12,817 nt of DNA from Acanthaster planci (Eukaryota > Echinodermata > Asteroidea > Valvatida > Acanthasteridae). The position numbers and the translations under genes are program-made. Under the pieces are notes generated by a model that was not told the origin of the DNA, did no database searches, and was given only the letters and a program-made list of their open reading frames with translations. Shown here one piece after another: positions 1-9,949 of the stretch. The DNA lies in the NCBI RefSeq assembly GCF_001949145.1, contig NW_019091406.1, positions 264,813 to 277,629 on the forward strand, read 5' to 3'. Numbering within the stretch: position 1 is the first letter of the stretch; the number at the start of each line of letters is the position of its first letter.

Positions 1-1541
1 CCGAAATAGCGCCGCCTGTTGACTCTCGCAAAGAAGTTGGCCTCCGGTTTTTCACTGAAAATTCAATATTTTGGCCAGAGGTTCACTTTTTGTTTCAATT
101 TTATCGGGCTACAGCCACGTGATTTGTTTATTCGGCTTCGAAAATACTCCCAAAATAGTAGTAAAACTATGTACTCAGCTCTGAATGTAGCAGCCCGCTT
201 CTGTCCAAAAATAAGCCTAAGCCCGCAGGTTGGAGCTTTTTGTGAAAGAAATACGAATTGGAAGCTATCAGTCCCAAGTTAGTGATTTATAGAAATATCT
301 CTACCATCCCGATAAAGGCGTGTCTTATTGTAAAAACCCTGACGGATCTCAAAATATTAATGAGCTCGCGCGCAGAAATCCAACGATTTGGTGGAATGCA
401 GCCGGAAAGCATGGTTATGGTTGTGCATGCAGCACGGGCTGACAATTTTATACTTCGGATTGCGTGGGCTAGACTAGGTTTGAAGGGTATGGGTGGTTTG
501 ACGAGTGCGCCCAGTTAGCTTTGCGTGGAACCCAGTGAGGTTTGTTTTTGACGTTAGAAGCTCCAGACAAAAACTGGGGTTTTTCGTAGGTAATATTTTG
601 AGTGCCAGGCAGACAAAGAACCTTACTGTCCGAGAAAAAATTAATGCTCTGCCTTGCTTTCCTCACTTTTCGCGGATTAAATCTACTTTAAGTGCAACCT
701 CTGGGACAAAAGAGGCATAAGATCAAGCCATCAGATGAAGTTCAAAGATCCATTTCCCAAAACCCGAAACAGCAAATGTAACAAAAAGGAACGACCACGT
801 ATTTTTAGGTTTGTGTTTTGTCCTTTTTGTTAATATTTTGCCTTTTTCGGGGGGGGGTATGATTCACAAATTGTTAGGATTTACATTACCCCTAAGTCCC
901 TGTCAGAATCAGCTAACTTCAGTCAGCTGATTAGTGTAGTATAGTCATTTGTGTTACATTGAAGTCGGAGGGAAAGAGGCTTGCGACACCACAGTTATAA
1001 AGACGTGGGGACTTATAAGAAAATTTCTCGTCTTAATTACTTATAAATTAATCCATAAACTTTGAATCTTAAAAGGGTCACATTCATAGGCGTACATTGC
1101 ATGGCTGATCTCCAGTTTGTCTCTTTATGGATGGAGTGCATTGTGTAATGCCGTATCCAGTCAATGTTTTTAACTTCACAGGCGCTAAATTGCACTCTCC
1201 ACACATTGATTTTGTTTTAAAATAAATTTCAACTTCAAGGTGTCAGTTGAGGTAACACGGAATACCTAAAAAAACAAGTCAATTGAGCTCATTAGCAAGT
1301 GCCGGTAAGAATTGTAACACCAGTGTTCCGTATTATTATGCCCCACTCCGATCTATCGCGCTGGCGCCGCGTTATGAGGCTACGTGCGATGTGCACTGCA
1401 CTTCAGTTCTGTAACTTCTGCACGCTTGGAATACCAACACAGTTCATAGGCCTACCGGTTTTGCTTATATGACATTGCAGGAAAACTGTAGAAAAGCGTA
1501 CAGTGCTGGCTGTCAACACGAAGAATGGGAGTGACAAAACC
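1..1541. other. 5' flanking DNA with no recognisable gene
   Basis: I see no gene here. Short open frames exist (for example 19-282, 258-518 and 505-720 on the + strand), but their translations have no recognisable domain and ordinary non-coding composition. There is a run of nine G at 849-857. A local CpG-rich patch lies at about 1345-1395, the densest CpG cluster in this stretch. It could be a promoter fragment or repeat remnant, but I see no TATA box or convincing donor next to it. An upstream untranslated exon of CCDC47 could lie in this stretch but cannot be placed. Confidence 0.5.
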
Positions 1542-1719
1542 CAGTACGGCCGTTTCACAATAGTGCGCCATCAAGAGTTTGCAACGCGTTGGCCAATCAC
1601 AATGTGCGAAATTTGTCGACCCAATGCGCGTTTGGAAATGGTCGACAAATTTTGCGCGTTATGATTGGCCAATATATTGCAAACTCTTGGTGGCGCACTA
1701 TTGTGAATCGCCCGTATTG
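1542..1719. repeat. 178-bp long-hairpin (foldback, MITE-like) element
   Basis: Two 80-base arms, 1542-1621 and 1640-1719, are reverse complements at about 68 of 80 positions with no gaps and an 18-base loop. Landmarks in the left arm are cacaatagtgcgcca, caagagtttgcaa, ttggccaatca and atttgtcgacc, and each reappears inverted in the right arm. Ten of the twelve arm mismatches are transitions, seven of them at positions that are CpG in one arm, as expected if a once near-perfect hairpin decayed through methylated CpG. It has no coding capacity, so it is probably a non-autonomous DNA transposon or foldback element. I see no clear target-site duplication, so the exact ends are uncertain. Confidence 0.8.
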
Positions 1720-3499
1720 AACGCCACACTTTAGGTCTGTAACTTTTACAGTTTCAGAGTAAATTAAAGATACCGATAATCCATTTAAAGCCGATTCCTC
1801 TCCCATTTCAAAAAATTATATAGGCATACCTCTGAGAAGGGTGCTGCCTTGTAGTCTTGTACGTTAGAGGTGGGAAAAGATGGACACTCTTGGAAATTCT
1901 TCTCTACATAATAATCTTATGTCCGTTCTCACTATAAATGTCTTGTTAATGTACAGAGGTTTATTTTGCACATGAACAGATTTTGATTTGTGGATCAACA
2001 AAGATGTTGTTTTCCAACTAAAATAATTAGGCTTATGTTCGTGGAAACAAAACGACTCAGACGAGGATGAGGGAGGCTACTTATAAAGTTGAGAGAAGCT
2101 CCTTACGCCCTTCATTGCATGATGACAATCACGTTTCATTTTTGTCGAATGTATTAAGACCGTAAAGCTATATGTAAAGCACTTTTTACATGATTCAGCG
2201 CTCTAGTTTTTATATATGGTTCTATAGTTAAGACTTACTCTCTCATCTGACAGACGTAGTGTATGCTCACTATGACAGGGAAACGCGAAAGGAAAAAAGC
2301 AAAGCCAGCTTTACGGGAAGTGGCTTTATGCAAATTTAGGTTTATTCATGTTGTATATTTTCAAGGTATTTTACAGGGCTCTGTTAGTACAAAACTCTCC
2401 CTGTGCAGACACAAAGTACGTCTGTTACGAAGATACTTTTACTTTATAAATTTGTACAGAAAACCTGTTGTAAAACAACATACATGTATTTTTATCAGTG
2501 TGTCTGGGAATAACAAAACCCATTTAAAGTATACTTGCTATAATGCCGGTCAGTAGATAATAGGTTGCAAGATTCCCAAAACCGGTTTGTTACATACAGT
2601 TATTTACATATTTCAAAAAGTTGGCATTAGCATTCCCCTGAACAGGTTCTACACGTGTGGAATAAAATTTTACGTTGTCTTGATAAGCTAGATGCATGCA
2701 CCGTAGAAATGAAATTATTCGGGGCACTTACGCTGGTTAAAAGCTGGTTAGCAGGCCGACATGCTGGTGCAACTCCTGGGCGGGTCGTCAAGTTTTATAG
2801 TTGTGGAGCAAGTGCAGGATTTGCGACAAATTCCGTTGCTATTTCTGTGGTGTGCCGTCGAGCGGCCCGGCACTAACTCGGTCAGCTGGATGTCGCCATT
2901 AGATGAACTTCTACAAATCCGGAAAATTGAAATTTGGAATAAAGAAAGACTTTTAGCGTTTATTTTAGTAGAGAGTGAAGTAAAGTGTTCTCTTATGAAA
3001 ATATGTACTTATTTCTTATCTTCCAAATTTCGTTTCAGAATTTTTGCCCCCCCCATTATGTTGTTCGCAGCTATAGCTGCATTGCAGGTACGCCAAGCGG
3101 TCACCAGGGTGGTGTATCTCGCAGTTGAAATCAGAGGCCGAGTGAGGGCAGTGTTTCATAAGGCCAAACTGGACTGGTTCCTAGTATTATTGATACGTTT
3201 CCTGATGAATTCTTTGTCTGGATGCCCAACTAAGTTGTTCTTCATAGCATGCATCCACTGCATGTTTTGCAACGGCAGTCGGGTTATGGTTAAACTGCGT
3301 GCAGTGTACCGTTTTCAGGTAATCTCCCAAAGATCCTCTTTCATTATTTGGACCTTTACTGTCACCGAGCTGTAATTTCTGCCCACCTTAGTCTGCTTTC
3401 TGCTCCTGAAAGCCTGAAAAGTTAAATCAGATATGTCATGGTGTTAAGCGTTAATCCATGCATGCATTATGGGCAGCGGCTAAGGCTGATACCGCACGA
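1720..3499. other. Non-coding stretch; one long but unsupported open frame
   Basis: The longest open frame of the window is here: 2761-3375 on the + strand, 204 codons from its ATG. Its translation shows hydrophobic stretches but no family I recognise, and an antisense frame without an early ATG is open over about 2748-3010. The 2740-2900 part is richer in G+C than its surroundings and could be a remnant of coding or transposon sequence. A run of eight C lies at 3047-3054. An octamer-like atgcaaat occurs at 2328-2335. None of this supports calling a gene. Confidence 0.45.
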
Positions 3500-3575
3500 G
3501 TGATTTTGCACAAAAGGGGATACTGTTTGTTCCTTTTTCTTCCCACAATGCCTTTCTACCATTGTGCAAAATCAC
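3500..3575. repeat. Short inverted repeat with 14-bp perfect arms
   Basis: gtgattttgcacaa at 3500-3513 is repeated as its exact reverse complement at 3562-3575, with 48 bases between. A smaller inverted pair (acaatg at 3545-3550 and cattgt at 3560-3565) is nested near the right arm. It may be a short MITE-like insertion or a chance-assisted hairpin. The arm sequence recurs elsewhere in the window, at 7433-7444 and, inverted, at 10568-10580, which favours a dispersed repeat. Confidence 0.55.
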
Positions 3576-4865
3576 CCATACAGTATGGTTACGCGAAGAC
3601 TGTACTAAAGTCACTCAGACAGTGTTGAGTATGGGATTCCATATCTGCTGTCACCCGTCGTCCGTCGCACGTGCAATCCGTAGTGCAGTTCACTCTTGCC
3701 TACTGTAAAAATGTGCTGACTTGTTTTCATGAAATTCTAAAAAGAAATTTTTCAGCCAATACAGACATTCCATTTTTTCCTCTCAATTTCATCTTCAAAT
3801 CCACAAATACTAGACAGCAAACTGTATTTGTCAACTGTTTACTGAATGTTGGGGGAAATTGTCACTTGGTTTAATTTTCAGAAAATATGACATGTTGTTT
3901 TTGTGGGTGTGTATGCCGTGGTGGATAGGCCAATGCGCACAGGTAATCCAACATATCAGCACTTTTCATGGCGCTAGCAAAGTAACATTACTGTTTAAAA
4001 GACTTCTGTGTACCTACGTGTAACTCAAGTCGTGTGTAATTTGGAGTACATGTATACAGCAGATTTCATTGTACGTATACTTGCCCTCTAAATAATGTTG
4101 AATCAGTTCGTCTCTTATAAAAGATAGTAAGGAATCACACATTGTAAGTAATTTATTATACATTCAGTTCAAAGTTGGGATATAGTGGAAGGACAGACAG
4201 GCATGGTGGATCGATCAAACAAGTATGTGAAAAGATCAAGGGTCAAAGTGAAAAATAGCACTGGGCAAGCGGGACAAAAAAAAAGCGACGGGCAATGGAC
4301 GATGCACGATGGGTGACGCACGACAGGAGATGAATGACGGCAGATGTGGAATTTCATAGTTGAGTCTTTGACATGCATTGTCGACTCGACTTCGTCTTCG
4401 CCCTAGGCTTCATCTCTGAAACCAATCCCTGATTGTGGGCCTGAAGCGTTTCAATTAAATTAAAATACTGTAATATTTATAAATGTTTGGCTCTTCGCAT
4501 CTTGCGTGATGTTCTGTGGCACTATCAGAAGTCAGGTAGGCCTAGTAAAAAAAAAACAGTTGAAGCCTGAGACAGAGCCAAAGTCAAGTATTGGGCAAAT
4601 GGCCTAGGTCTTGGCATTTGTTGTTGTGTGCCTAGCGCAGCTTGGGTGTTGGCACATTCATGACAGTGGTGGTCATGCAGTCCTGGCGGTGGATCTAAGC
4701 ATGCCAATGCTATCGATAATCGAGTGTTGTTAAGATGTAAGTTCCCTGTAATGTGGCATACTGAGAATTTAGCCTCAAATGCCTTGCTTCAGCAATAGGC
4801 CTAGGCCCCCTGCCTCAAAATTCCACTGCTTGCATGGTTAGTAGCCTAAAACTCATCTGTTCATA
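3576..4865. other. Non-coding stretch upstream of CCDC47
   Basis: No gene is supported. A CpG-rich string around 3655-3685 (accgtcgtccgtcgcacgtg-like) and another around 4380-4402 are the only composition anomalies apart from the gac-rich tract. Several taggcct motifs occur at the right end. The small open frames at 3671-3874 (+), 4169-4378 (-) and 4525-4707 (-) have no recognisable protein content. I looked for a 5' untranslated exon with a strong gtaagt donor and found only isolated donor-like strings (for example about 3941 and 4144) with nothing to favour them. Confidence 0.4.
4286..4340. repeat. Degenerate gac/gatg-rich simple repeat
   Basis: Variants of cgac, ggacgatg, cacgatg and gacg follow one another without a fixed period, directly after a run of nine A (4276-4284). 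This looks like a decayed minisatellite or simple repeat. Its reading on the minus strand produces a Cys/His/Pro/Ser-rich open frame that should not be taken for a gene. Confidence 0.5.
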
Positions 4866-4903
4866 TTAACCCTAACCGCCAAGCATATTAGGGTTAGGGT
4901 TAA
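4866..4903. repeat. 38-bp palindrome with ttaaccctaacc ends
   Basis: ttaaccctaacc at 4866-4877 is matched by its exact reverse complement at 4892-4903, leaving a 14-base loop. The left end and adjoining bases (taaccctaacc, then gccaagcatatt) resemble the left end of the larger element at 8992-9271 (taaccctaacc, then tcctaagcattttt). It is therefore probably an internally deleted copy of that element rather than telomeric DNA. Confidence 0.6.
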
Positions 4904-6252
4904 AATCTAAAATTAACAGACCGAACTACAGAGTTGTAGTGAAATTCTAGTTTGGCCTGATTTTTCAATTTTTTTACTCGAACTGCACAATGAATGTTTT
5001 TAAAACGCAACCAAAAATAAGAAAAGAATTTTCTTTCAAACTTACATTTTTTTGTAGGCCTATATGAGTAGACATACATATATATGTCCTATCAATGATT
5101 TTGCAAATCAGAATTTATTGAGTTTTTAGACATTTTTTAACGTTAATGTGGGATTTTTTGAGATTTGTGTAAGTCTGCCACGTTAGGGAACCCTCAGCCA
5201 AATTTTTGCTTGATTTCTTGATGTCACCATTTGGTAAAATTCCAGACAAAATTTTATGACACTGAACTTATTCACAAAGATTCAACTGCACACATGAAAG
5301 TAATAGGCCTAGCACCAATATGTAACTGAATGAATTTGAAGCTTTTCAAACAAAGAGGTTTGGCAACACCGCATGAGGAAAGTTGAGGGAAACATCAGAG
5401 TGGGCCACGTTAGGGTACTGCACTGGATCAGTTATCAATCAGTCGATCATCCCACTGTGCCATCAACCAATCCAGTTTGACACATTTATTGGAAGTTTGG
5501 AATGTGCTTCGCAAATTCTCCCCCCCCACCGTGAAAATTTGTAACAGGGTGAATGGACATACGTTTATTTGTAGGCGTCTACATACATGCACATGTATCT
5601 GTTGTGGCAACATGTTTGCTATGCAAATTTCCCGTCAGTTTATCACACATGCTGGTACATTTACATGTGCAGTAATTATTCACTGATATACATCAAATAC
5701 TAGACTGAAGTCAGAGGGCAGGTACCTTTTTTCATTGTCACAGTTTTTATATTGAACTGCAAAACCCTTTTTTGAAGGTTATCATCGTATTTCTGGAAGT
5801 TTTTTTCCCACACACTCATAATAGTGTTCTCTTCAAATCCCTTCCTGTAACTTGCACCTGTTCTGCCTGTAAGCTAATGTTTCCCAGTTCAAGCAAAATG
5901 CATAGCAATATCTTCTATCTCTGTGATTCTTACAGTTCTGTTTTGTCTTGTCTTTGAAGTTTGCTGCCTAGTTCTGACAAAAAAGACAAAGTTTTTTTGA
6001 ATAGTGAGCAATGATAATTTTCTTTGATGACTTCTGTAATATTGCAAAGGATCAGCCGTCATAAAAGCGTTTGCCTTCATCCAAGGTGTTAGATATTTTT
6101 AAACACTGAGCGGCCAAGCCACTGTTTGTGAAATCAACTACGCCGTAAATTTGTACCATAAGGCTTATGCACTGTGTGAAGTTACACCAAGTTTCGTGAA
6201 AGGGGCTGCTGTAAGTTTGATTTCATTCCTATTTGGGGGTTTGTCTCAACAG
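4904..6252. other. Region immediately upstream of the CCDC47 start codon
   Basis: No protein-coding gene is evident. gccacgttaggg is present twice as an exact direct repeat (5177-5188 and 5404-5415). There is a run of eight C at 5520-5527 and an octamer-type motif atgcaaat at 5621-5628. The right end, tttgtctcaacag, ends at 6252 in an AG that would serve as a splice acceptor two bases before the ATG. The stretch is therefore either a 5' untranslated intron or, less likely, promoter plus leader. A good donor string gtaagt at 6211-6216 is only 42 bases before that acceptor, too short for an ordinary intron. Confidence 0.4.
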
Positions 6253-6254
6253 AC

Positions 6255-6515
6255 ATGATGTCTCATAGTTCCCTGCTTCTGATGGTCCTCTGTGGCCTCC
6301 TGCTCACCCCACTGGTACTCGGTGCTGCTGGCAACCACCGCGGTGCTGAGATCGAGGACAACGAGTTTGCCGAGTTTGAGGACCTTGGGGACGAAGAGGA
6401 GGATGACGGGACGGTGGAGACAGAAGGAGACGGGGAGGAGTTCCTGGATGGGGAGGAGGCAGAGGGGCCATTTGAAGGGGACTTTGACGAGGAGGATGAA
6501 GATGGCGTCATAGAG
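6255..6515 (+). CDS. CCDC47: CCDC47 coding exon 1: signal peptide and acidic lumenal segment
   Basis: This exon encodes residues 1-87. Residues 1-23 are a typical ER signal peptide: a short polar start, then a Leu/Val-rich core, with likely cleavage near LVLGA. Residues 32-87 contain 31 Asp/Glu out of 56 and no Lys or Arg, matching the lumenal calcium-binding region described for calumin. A FAEFED motif sits at 38-43, as in vertebrate CCDC47. The exon ends at gag followed by gtgagg, an intron in phase 0. Two ATGs stand in tandem (6255 and 6258); the second has A at -3 and may be used as well. The AG at 6251-6252 suggests the exon begins at 6253 after an untranslated upstream exon. Long antisense frames here are by-products of the GAG/GAC-rich code. 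Confidence 0.93.
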
Positions 6516-7355
6516 GTGAGGAAAGATGGAAGCCTTGTCTAAATCATTGGGCTGTGGCTGGCTGCACCACATGAGTCTATGAGAAGTAGCTGTAGTCCTG
6601 TTATGTCCTGTTCAGATGTTCAGTTTCCTATGGCAGTGAGGTGAGACATCATCCCTTGATCCCACATGGTAGAGTGCACATGTAAACAAAGTGTGACATC
6701 ATGACATAGGTCAGTTGCTCTGTGATGGGTGTGATCAGGCCCTAGTCCGCCTAACATGCCAGCACCCAAGACATTTGAGTTTAGCGAAACGAAATGATCA
6801 GCCAAGCAACAAATTTTCCACGACAAGCTCATGATGCTCTCCTCACTGCACCTCACTGAACAAATGACAGTCTGAGAAACTCTTTGACAGTCATACATTC
6901 ACTGTATTCACTCCTGTTGTCCACATGCTCTATGTTGAATTGTATTTTATGTTACTCTGGCTTTTATTTCAGCATTCTTTAGATTGTGCGGCTGCTCTGC
7001 ATGCAAACGCAATAGAGGTTGTGTTGTTACAAAGCAATGAATTCCCATTTGGACACCATGCAACTTGTACATGCAGGTTCCTACATGTACGGCTCGTGAG
7101 ATTTGAAACATTCATGTTATCATTTGATCAGGATTTTTGTAAACAAATTTCTTTTTCAAGAATCAAAAATGTCAGTCCACGGTCCACTTTAAAACTGTGA
7201 CTTGAATTTCAAATCGATCATGTATGTGTTTATGATCCATTCAGCATTTTACCTTGAAATTTTTCACAAAGCAAAAACATGGCGTCGTAGACACTGCAGA
7301 GTGGTAGAAAGATGCCTTGACATTCTTCAAAATCCATGTTAAGAACTTTTGAAAA

Positions 7356-7375
7356 TTTTTTTTTGGGGGGGGGGG
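7356..7375. repeat. T9-G11 homopolymer junction
   Basis: Nine T (7356-7364) run directly into eleven G (7365-7375) inside intron 1. It is the longest homopolymer pair in the window and is likely to vary in length between individuals or to be miscounted by sequencing. Confidence 0.8.
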
Positions 7376-7410
7376 ACAACCATATTTGTTAGGGCTATAG
7401 CCCCAATAGT

Positions 7411-7473
7411 CCTGAATCCTCCAATGTTAATATGATTTTGCACACACCCTACATGTAGGGAGTTAGGGTTAAA
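7411..7473. repeat. Partial copy of the taaccctaacc-ended repeat family
   Basis: cctgaatcctccaa (7411-7424) differs by one base from the cctcaatcctccaa core of the element at 8992-9271. The right end gggagttagggttaaa (7458-7473) resembles that element's right terminus (9257-9273). The middle is different and includes the palindrome ctacatgtag. It is probably a decayed or recombined copy in the same orientation. Confidence 0.4.
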
Positions 7474-7654
7474 CTTTTGAGAGCATGCATGAGTGTGTTG
7501 CATGTATGTTCAAACTACTGTGCTTTTGAATGTCCGTTTATGCATTTCATTCTCATATGAGCCTCAAGTGAGATTAGAACTTTGGTTTTCTGTCTACGCT
7601 TGGTAAAGGTTTTCTCTCTTTAACATGCCATTTGCAAACCGTTTTTGTGCACAG

Positions 7655-7768
7655 GACGAAGATGAATTTGAACACTTCCACGACACGGAGGAGTTTGAGA
7701 ACTTTGAGAGAGAGAAGCCGTTCAAAGGCAAGGGCTCCTCTGACACGCCAGACCTGGAGATAGCAAAG
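7655..7768 (+). CDS. CCDC47: CCDC47 coding exon 2: end of the acidic lumenal segment
   Basis: This exon encodes residues 88-125 (38 codons, phase 0 at both ends). The acceptor is tttgtgcacag and the donor is aag followed by gtagga. The first half continues the acidic tract with Phe-containing repeats: FEHF (92-95) and FENFE (101-105), echoing FAEFED in exon 1. It then becomes basic and Ser/Gly-rich (KPFKGKGSS), as in the linker before the membrane helix of vertebrate CCDC47. This part of the family is poorly conserved, so assignment rests on frame continuity, splice sites and composition. A longer reading through the donor to 7867 is intronic. Confidence 0.88.
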
Positions 7769-8710
7769 GTAGGAACTTCGGCAAGATTTTCATGGAGCTG
7801 TGGCCAGAAGTTGTGGCTGCGGCTTGCAGTAACACAGAAGCATATTCCAGTGTCAGCCACAGCCTGACTTATCAATGCAGACTGTCACTCACCATATAAA
7901 ATTGCTAAGGCAGAATCCTGTAGGAATCGGTCACAAGTTATGTTTATGGCAGGGTTGTGAGCATATGATCATTGTTAGGCAAATATTTTGAGCAACGCAA
8001 TAAAATTGACCCCAACATGACCACAGACAAAACAGCCCTGATCTGTGTCCACAAAGATTAGTGTCAAGTCACAGTTTTTCCTTGTTTTTCTCTTCTTTTC
8101 CTTTTTTTGATTTGTTGGAAAAAAATGGAAATCGTTCTTTCTTGTGGTTTGCAAAACTGGGGGTGTCAGTCAAGACATCAGAGAAATTAAGCTAGTTCAA
8201 AAACTTGAGTTGAGAATTATAATTGGGACTTTAAAAACGAGGAAAACGTAACAAGCAGCTGAAAACTGTTCCTGCTTCTGAAAGCTTGCATGATTATTTA
8301 TAGCTATTTATCTCCAGAAACTGTGGGAATTGTCTTATTGATTGTTCAACTGCTCATATCTGCTGTATTTTGCTAAGATTTGCTTGGTTGAGAGTTATTC
8401 CGTATTTAAGGTTGGAATTTTACATACAGACTTCTAAAAGTGCCTTTATCAATCAACAGTCTATACCCACCTTTCCATGGGGATGTTTTTATTCCATTTC
8501 TGTTCTCTGTTTTTTAATCCTGTGCAACATCAGTGGATGCTCTTCTAAAATTTATACATACAGACATGAAGGGCACTGAACGCATCCATGGAAAGGAGTG
8601 CCTTATGGTGTTCAGTTCCCCCACCCCCTCTACAGGCGACTCTCTGTTCATATTCTGACAACAGAATCTTAGAAACTTCCATGTATACCACTGCTGGCAA
8701 ATGCACCAAG

Positions 8711-8882
8711 CAGTGTTGTATTCGAGTCCCTTCACAAGTCCAGTCACAAGTCCTTTCACAAGGCCAGTCATAAGTGACAGGGTGAACAATGACAAAAGAA
8801 TGCTGTTGTCGCAGCTGATTTGAATAGCTGAGACTGTATGATGGACTTACAGGGACTTGTGCTGGACTTGAATACAACACTG
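8711..8882. repeat. Inverted repeat with internal 12-bp tandem units
   Basis: cagtgttgtattc followed by gagtcc and cacaagtcc (8711-8741) is matched in inverted orientation at 8852-8882, with one or two small differences and a single-base gap. The left arm runs into the tandem array at 8727-8774. The roughly 110-base centre is unrelated between the arms. This fits a non-autonomous inverted-repeat element whose left end has expanded into a short tandem array. I see no target-site duplication. Confidence 0.6.
8727..8774. repeat. Four 12-bp tandem units (two alternating types)
   Basis: The units are tcccttcacaag, tccagtcacaag, tcctttcacaag and gccagtcataag. Units 1 and 3 resemble each other, as do units 2 and 4, so the higher-order period is 24 bases. 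On the minus strand the array reads as a GLVKGLVTG-like repetitive peptide, an artefact of the repeat. Confidence 0.8.
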
Positions 8883-8991
8883 GCACTGAGACTCAGCTTT
8901 GTAGCTCTGCCCAACAGCCCATTTCGTGCCGACAGAGCTTCTGTCAGCTCCTCAATGGACCTCACTAACAATGAGCACAGCAAACGCGCAA

Positions 8992-9271
8992 TAACCCTAA
9001 CCTCCTAAGCATTTTTACTGAGAACCATCCTCAATCCTCCAAAATCGTCCGATTTTCGACATGAAAAAATTGCATTCAGCCTCAATCCTTTAAAATCCTC
9101 CGACAATTCCTGTCATTATGGTGAGGCAGTGCGAAGGGCATTCTAACCCAGGTCTAACCCACGACCTTCATGCATGGCATCCTTCGCAATCAGCCATGCA
9201 CTTTTGCCATTCACCCTCGATCCTCCAAAACCACCCGAAGGATTTTGGAGGATTGAGGAGGGTTAGGGTTA
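8992..9271. repeat. 280-bp MITE-like element with taaccctaacc ends, abutting exon 3
   Basis: The ends taaccctaacc (8992-9002) and ggttagggtta (9261-9271) are exact reverse complements. A second paired block lies inside: ctcaatcctccaaaatc (9030-9046) with gattttggaggattgag (9241-9257). The same core also occurs in direct orientation at 9080-9097 and 9215-9232, with longer similarity between about 9070-9103 and 9204-9238. It is a non-coding, internally repetitive, terminal inverted-repeat element. It stops 28 bases before exon 3, so its right end sits near the expected branch-point region of intron 2. The telomere-like ttaggg unit appears only at the ends and is not a telomeric array. Confidence 0.7.
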
Positions 9272-9299
9272 AAGCATTGAATTTGTCGTTGTTTAACAG

Positions 9300-9427
9300 C
9301 TACCGGTGCATCTGCGCAACAACTGGGACAGCTACTACATGGAGATACTGATGCTGGTGGGCATCCTGGCCTACGTCCTGAATTACATCACCGGCAAGAG
9401 CAAGAACCAGAAGCTGTCAACTGCATG
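9300..9427 (+). CDS. CCDC47: CCDC47 coding exon 3: transmembrane helix
   Basis: This exon encodes residues 126-167 plus the first two bases of Trp168. It begins cta ccg gtg cat after tttaacag and ends gcatg followed by gtacgt (phase 2). The order is an HLRNNWDSYYMEIL block, a hydrophobic helix from about Ile141 to Ile155 and a basic stop-transfer GKSKNQK. Vertebrate CCDC47 has the same order (HLQNSWESYY, helix, GKNKN), so the N-terminus is lumenal and the rest cytosolic. It is one of the best conserved exons and G+C-richer than its introns. The element at 8992-9271 ends just before its acceptor. Confidence 0.95.
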
Positions 9428-9902
9428 GTACGTGACAGCACTACTCCCAATTTCTCATGGGCACCCTTCCCCCATCCCGACTGCCTCCCCCTAAGACAGT
9501 GGGTTGGTCACTTCCGATGTGACAACGTCTCCAAACCCCTGGACTGCCTTTACATGATACAGCATACCATCGGTTAAAATATGTTTGCCGGTATTCTATT
9601 TTCATTCAGCATATAGTGGGAATATTTTATGACGTTAATGTTTTTTTCTGAAAGGAAAGGAAATTTTGTAATACTTGTGTTGAGAATTATTCATTTGCTT
9701 CAGTACTGATACCAAGCCTTAGCTTGCCAACCACTGTAGGAAAAACTAGAACCGCTATTTAGCTGGAGAAGTTTGATTGTCCAACCGCAGTGATAATGAT
9801 GAACATGTGGGCTCAAAAAAAATTATTTGTGAAGGGAGTGTATTTTTTAATTGCGCTGAAAGGTAAGGGCTCATTAGCATGTTCTTGATTGTTTTTGAAC
9901 AG
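9428..9902 (+). other. Intron 3 (between coding exons 3 and 4)
   Basis: GT-AG intron, phase 2, 475 bases, from gtacgt to gtttttgaacag. Apart from an AT-rich right half I see no repeat or gene in it. Confidence 0.88.
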
Positions 9903-9949
9903 GTTGAATGCACATTTGGAGCTACTGGAATCCAATTTTGCATTAGTCG
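9903..9949 (+). CDS. CCDC47: CCDC47 coding exon 4: short cytosolic exon
   Basis: This 47-base exon supplies the third base of Trp168, codons 169-183 and the first base of Gly184. It reads LNAHLELLESNFALV, directly comparable with the vertebrate FNTHRELLESNFTLV block just after the transmembrane helix. The acceptor is gaacag, the donor is gtc g followed by gtaagt, a near-perfect consensus. It enters in phase 2 and leaves in phase 1. Skipping it would shift the frame, so it should be constitutive. Protein similarity fixes both borders without ambiguity. It is too small to be found by open-frame length alone. Confidence 0.95.

Larger units (their letters stand above)
6516..7654 (+). other. Intron 1 (between coding exons 1 and 2)
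   Basis: GT-AG intron, phase 0, 1139 bases, from gtgagg to tgtgcacag. It contains two tgacatcat strings near 6645 and 6693, a T9-G11 tract (7356-7375), and pieces of the taaccctaacc-type repeat family (7411-7473). No gene is seen inside; the small open frames at 6620-6898 (-) and 6925-7200 (+) have no recognisable content. Confidence 0.85.
7769..9299 (+). other. Intron 2 (between coding exons 2 and 3)
   Basis: GT-AG intron, phase 0, 1531 bases, from gtagga to ttgtttaacag. Its right half is almost entirely inverted-repeat DNA: the 8711-8882 hairpin with tandem units, then the 8992-9271 element. The left half (7769-8700) has no recognisable feature beyond ctttccatgg-type strings near 8471 and 8586. 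Open frames around 8514-8983 on the minus strand are produced by the repeats. Confidence 0.85.
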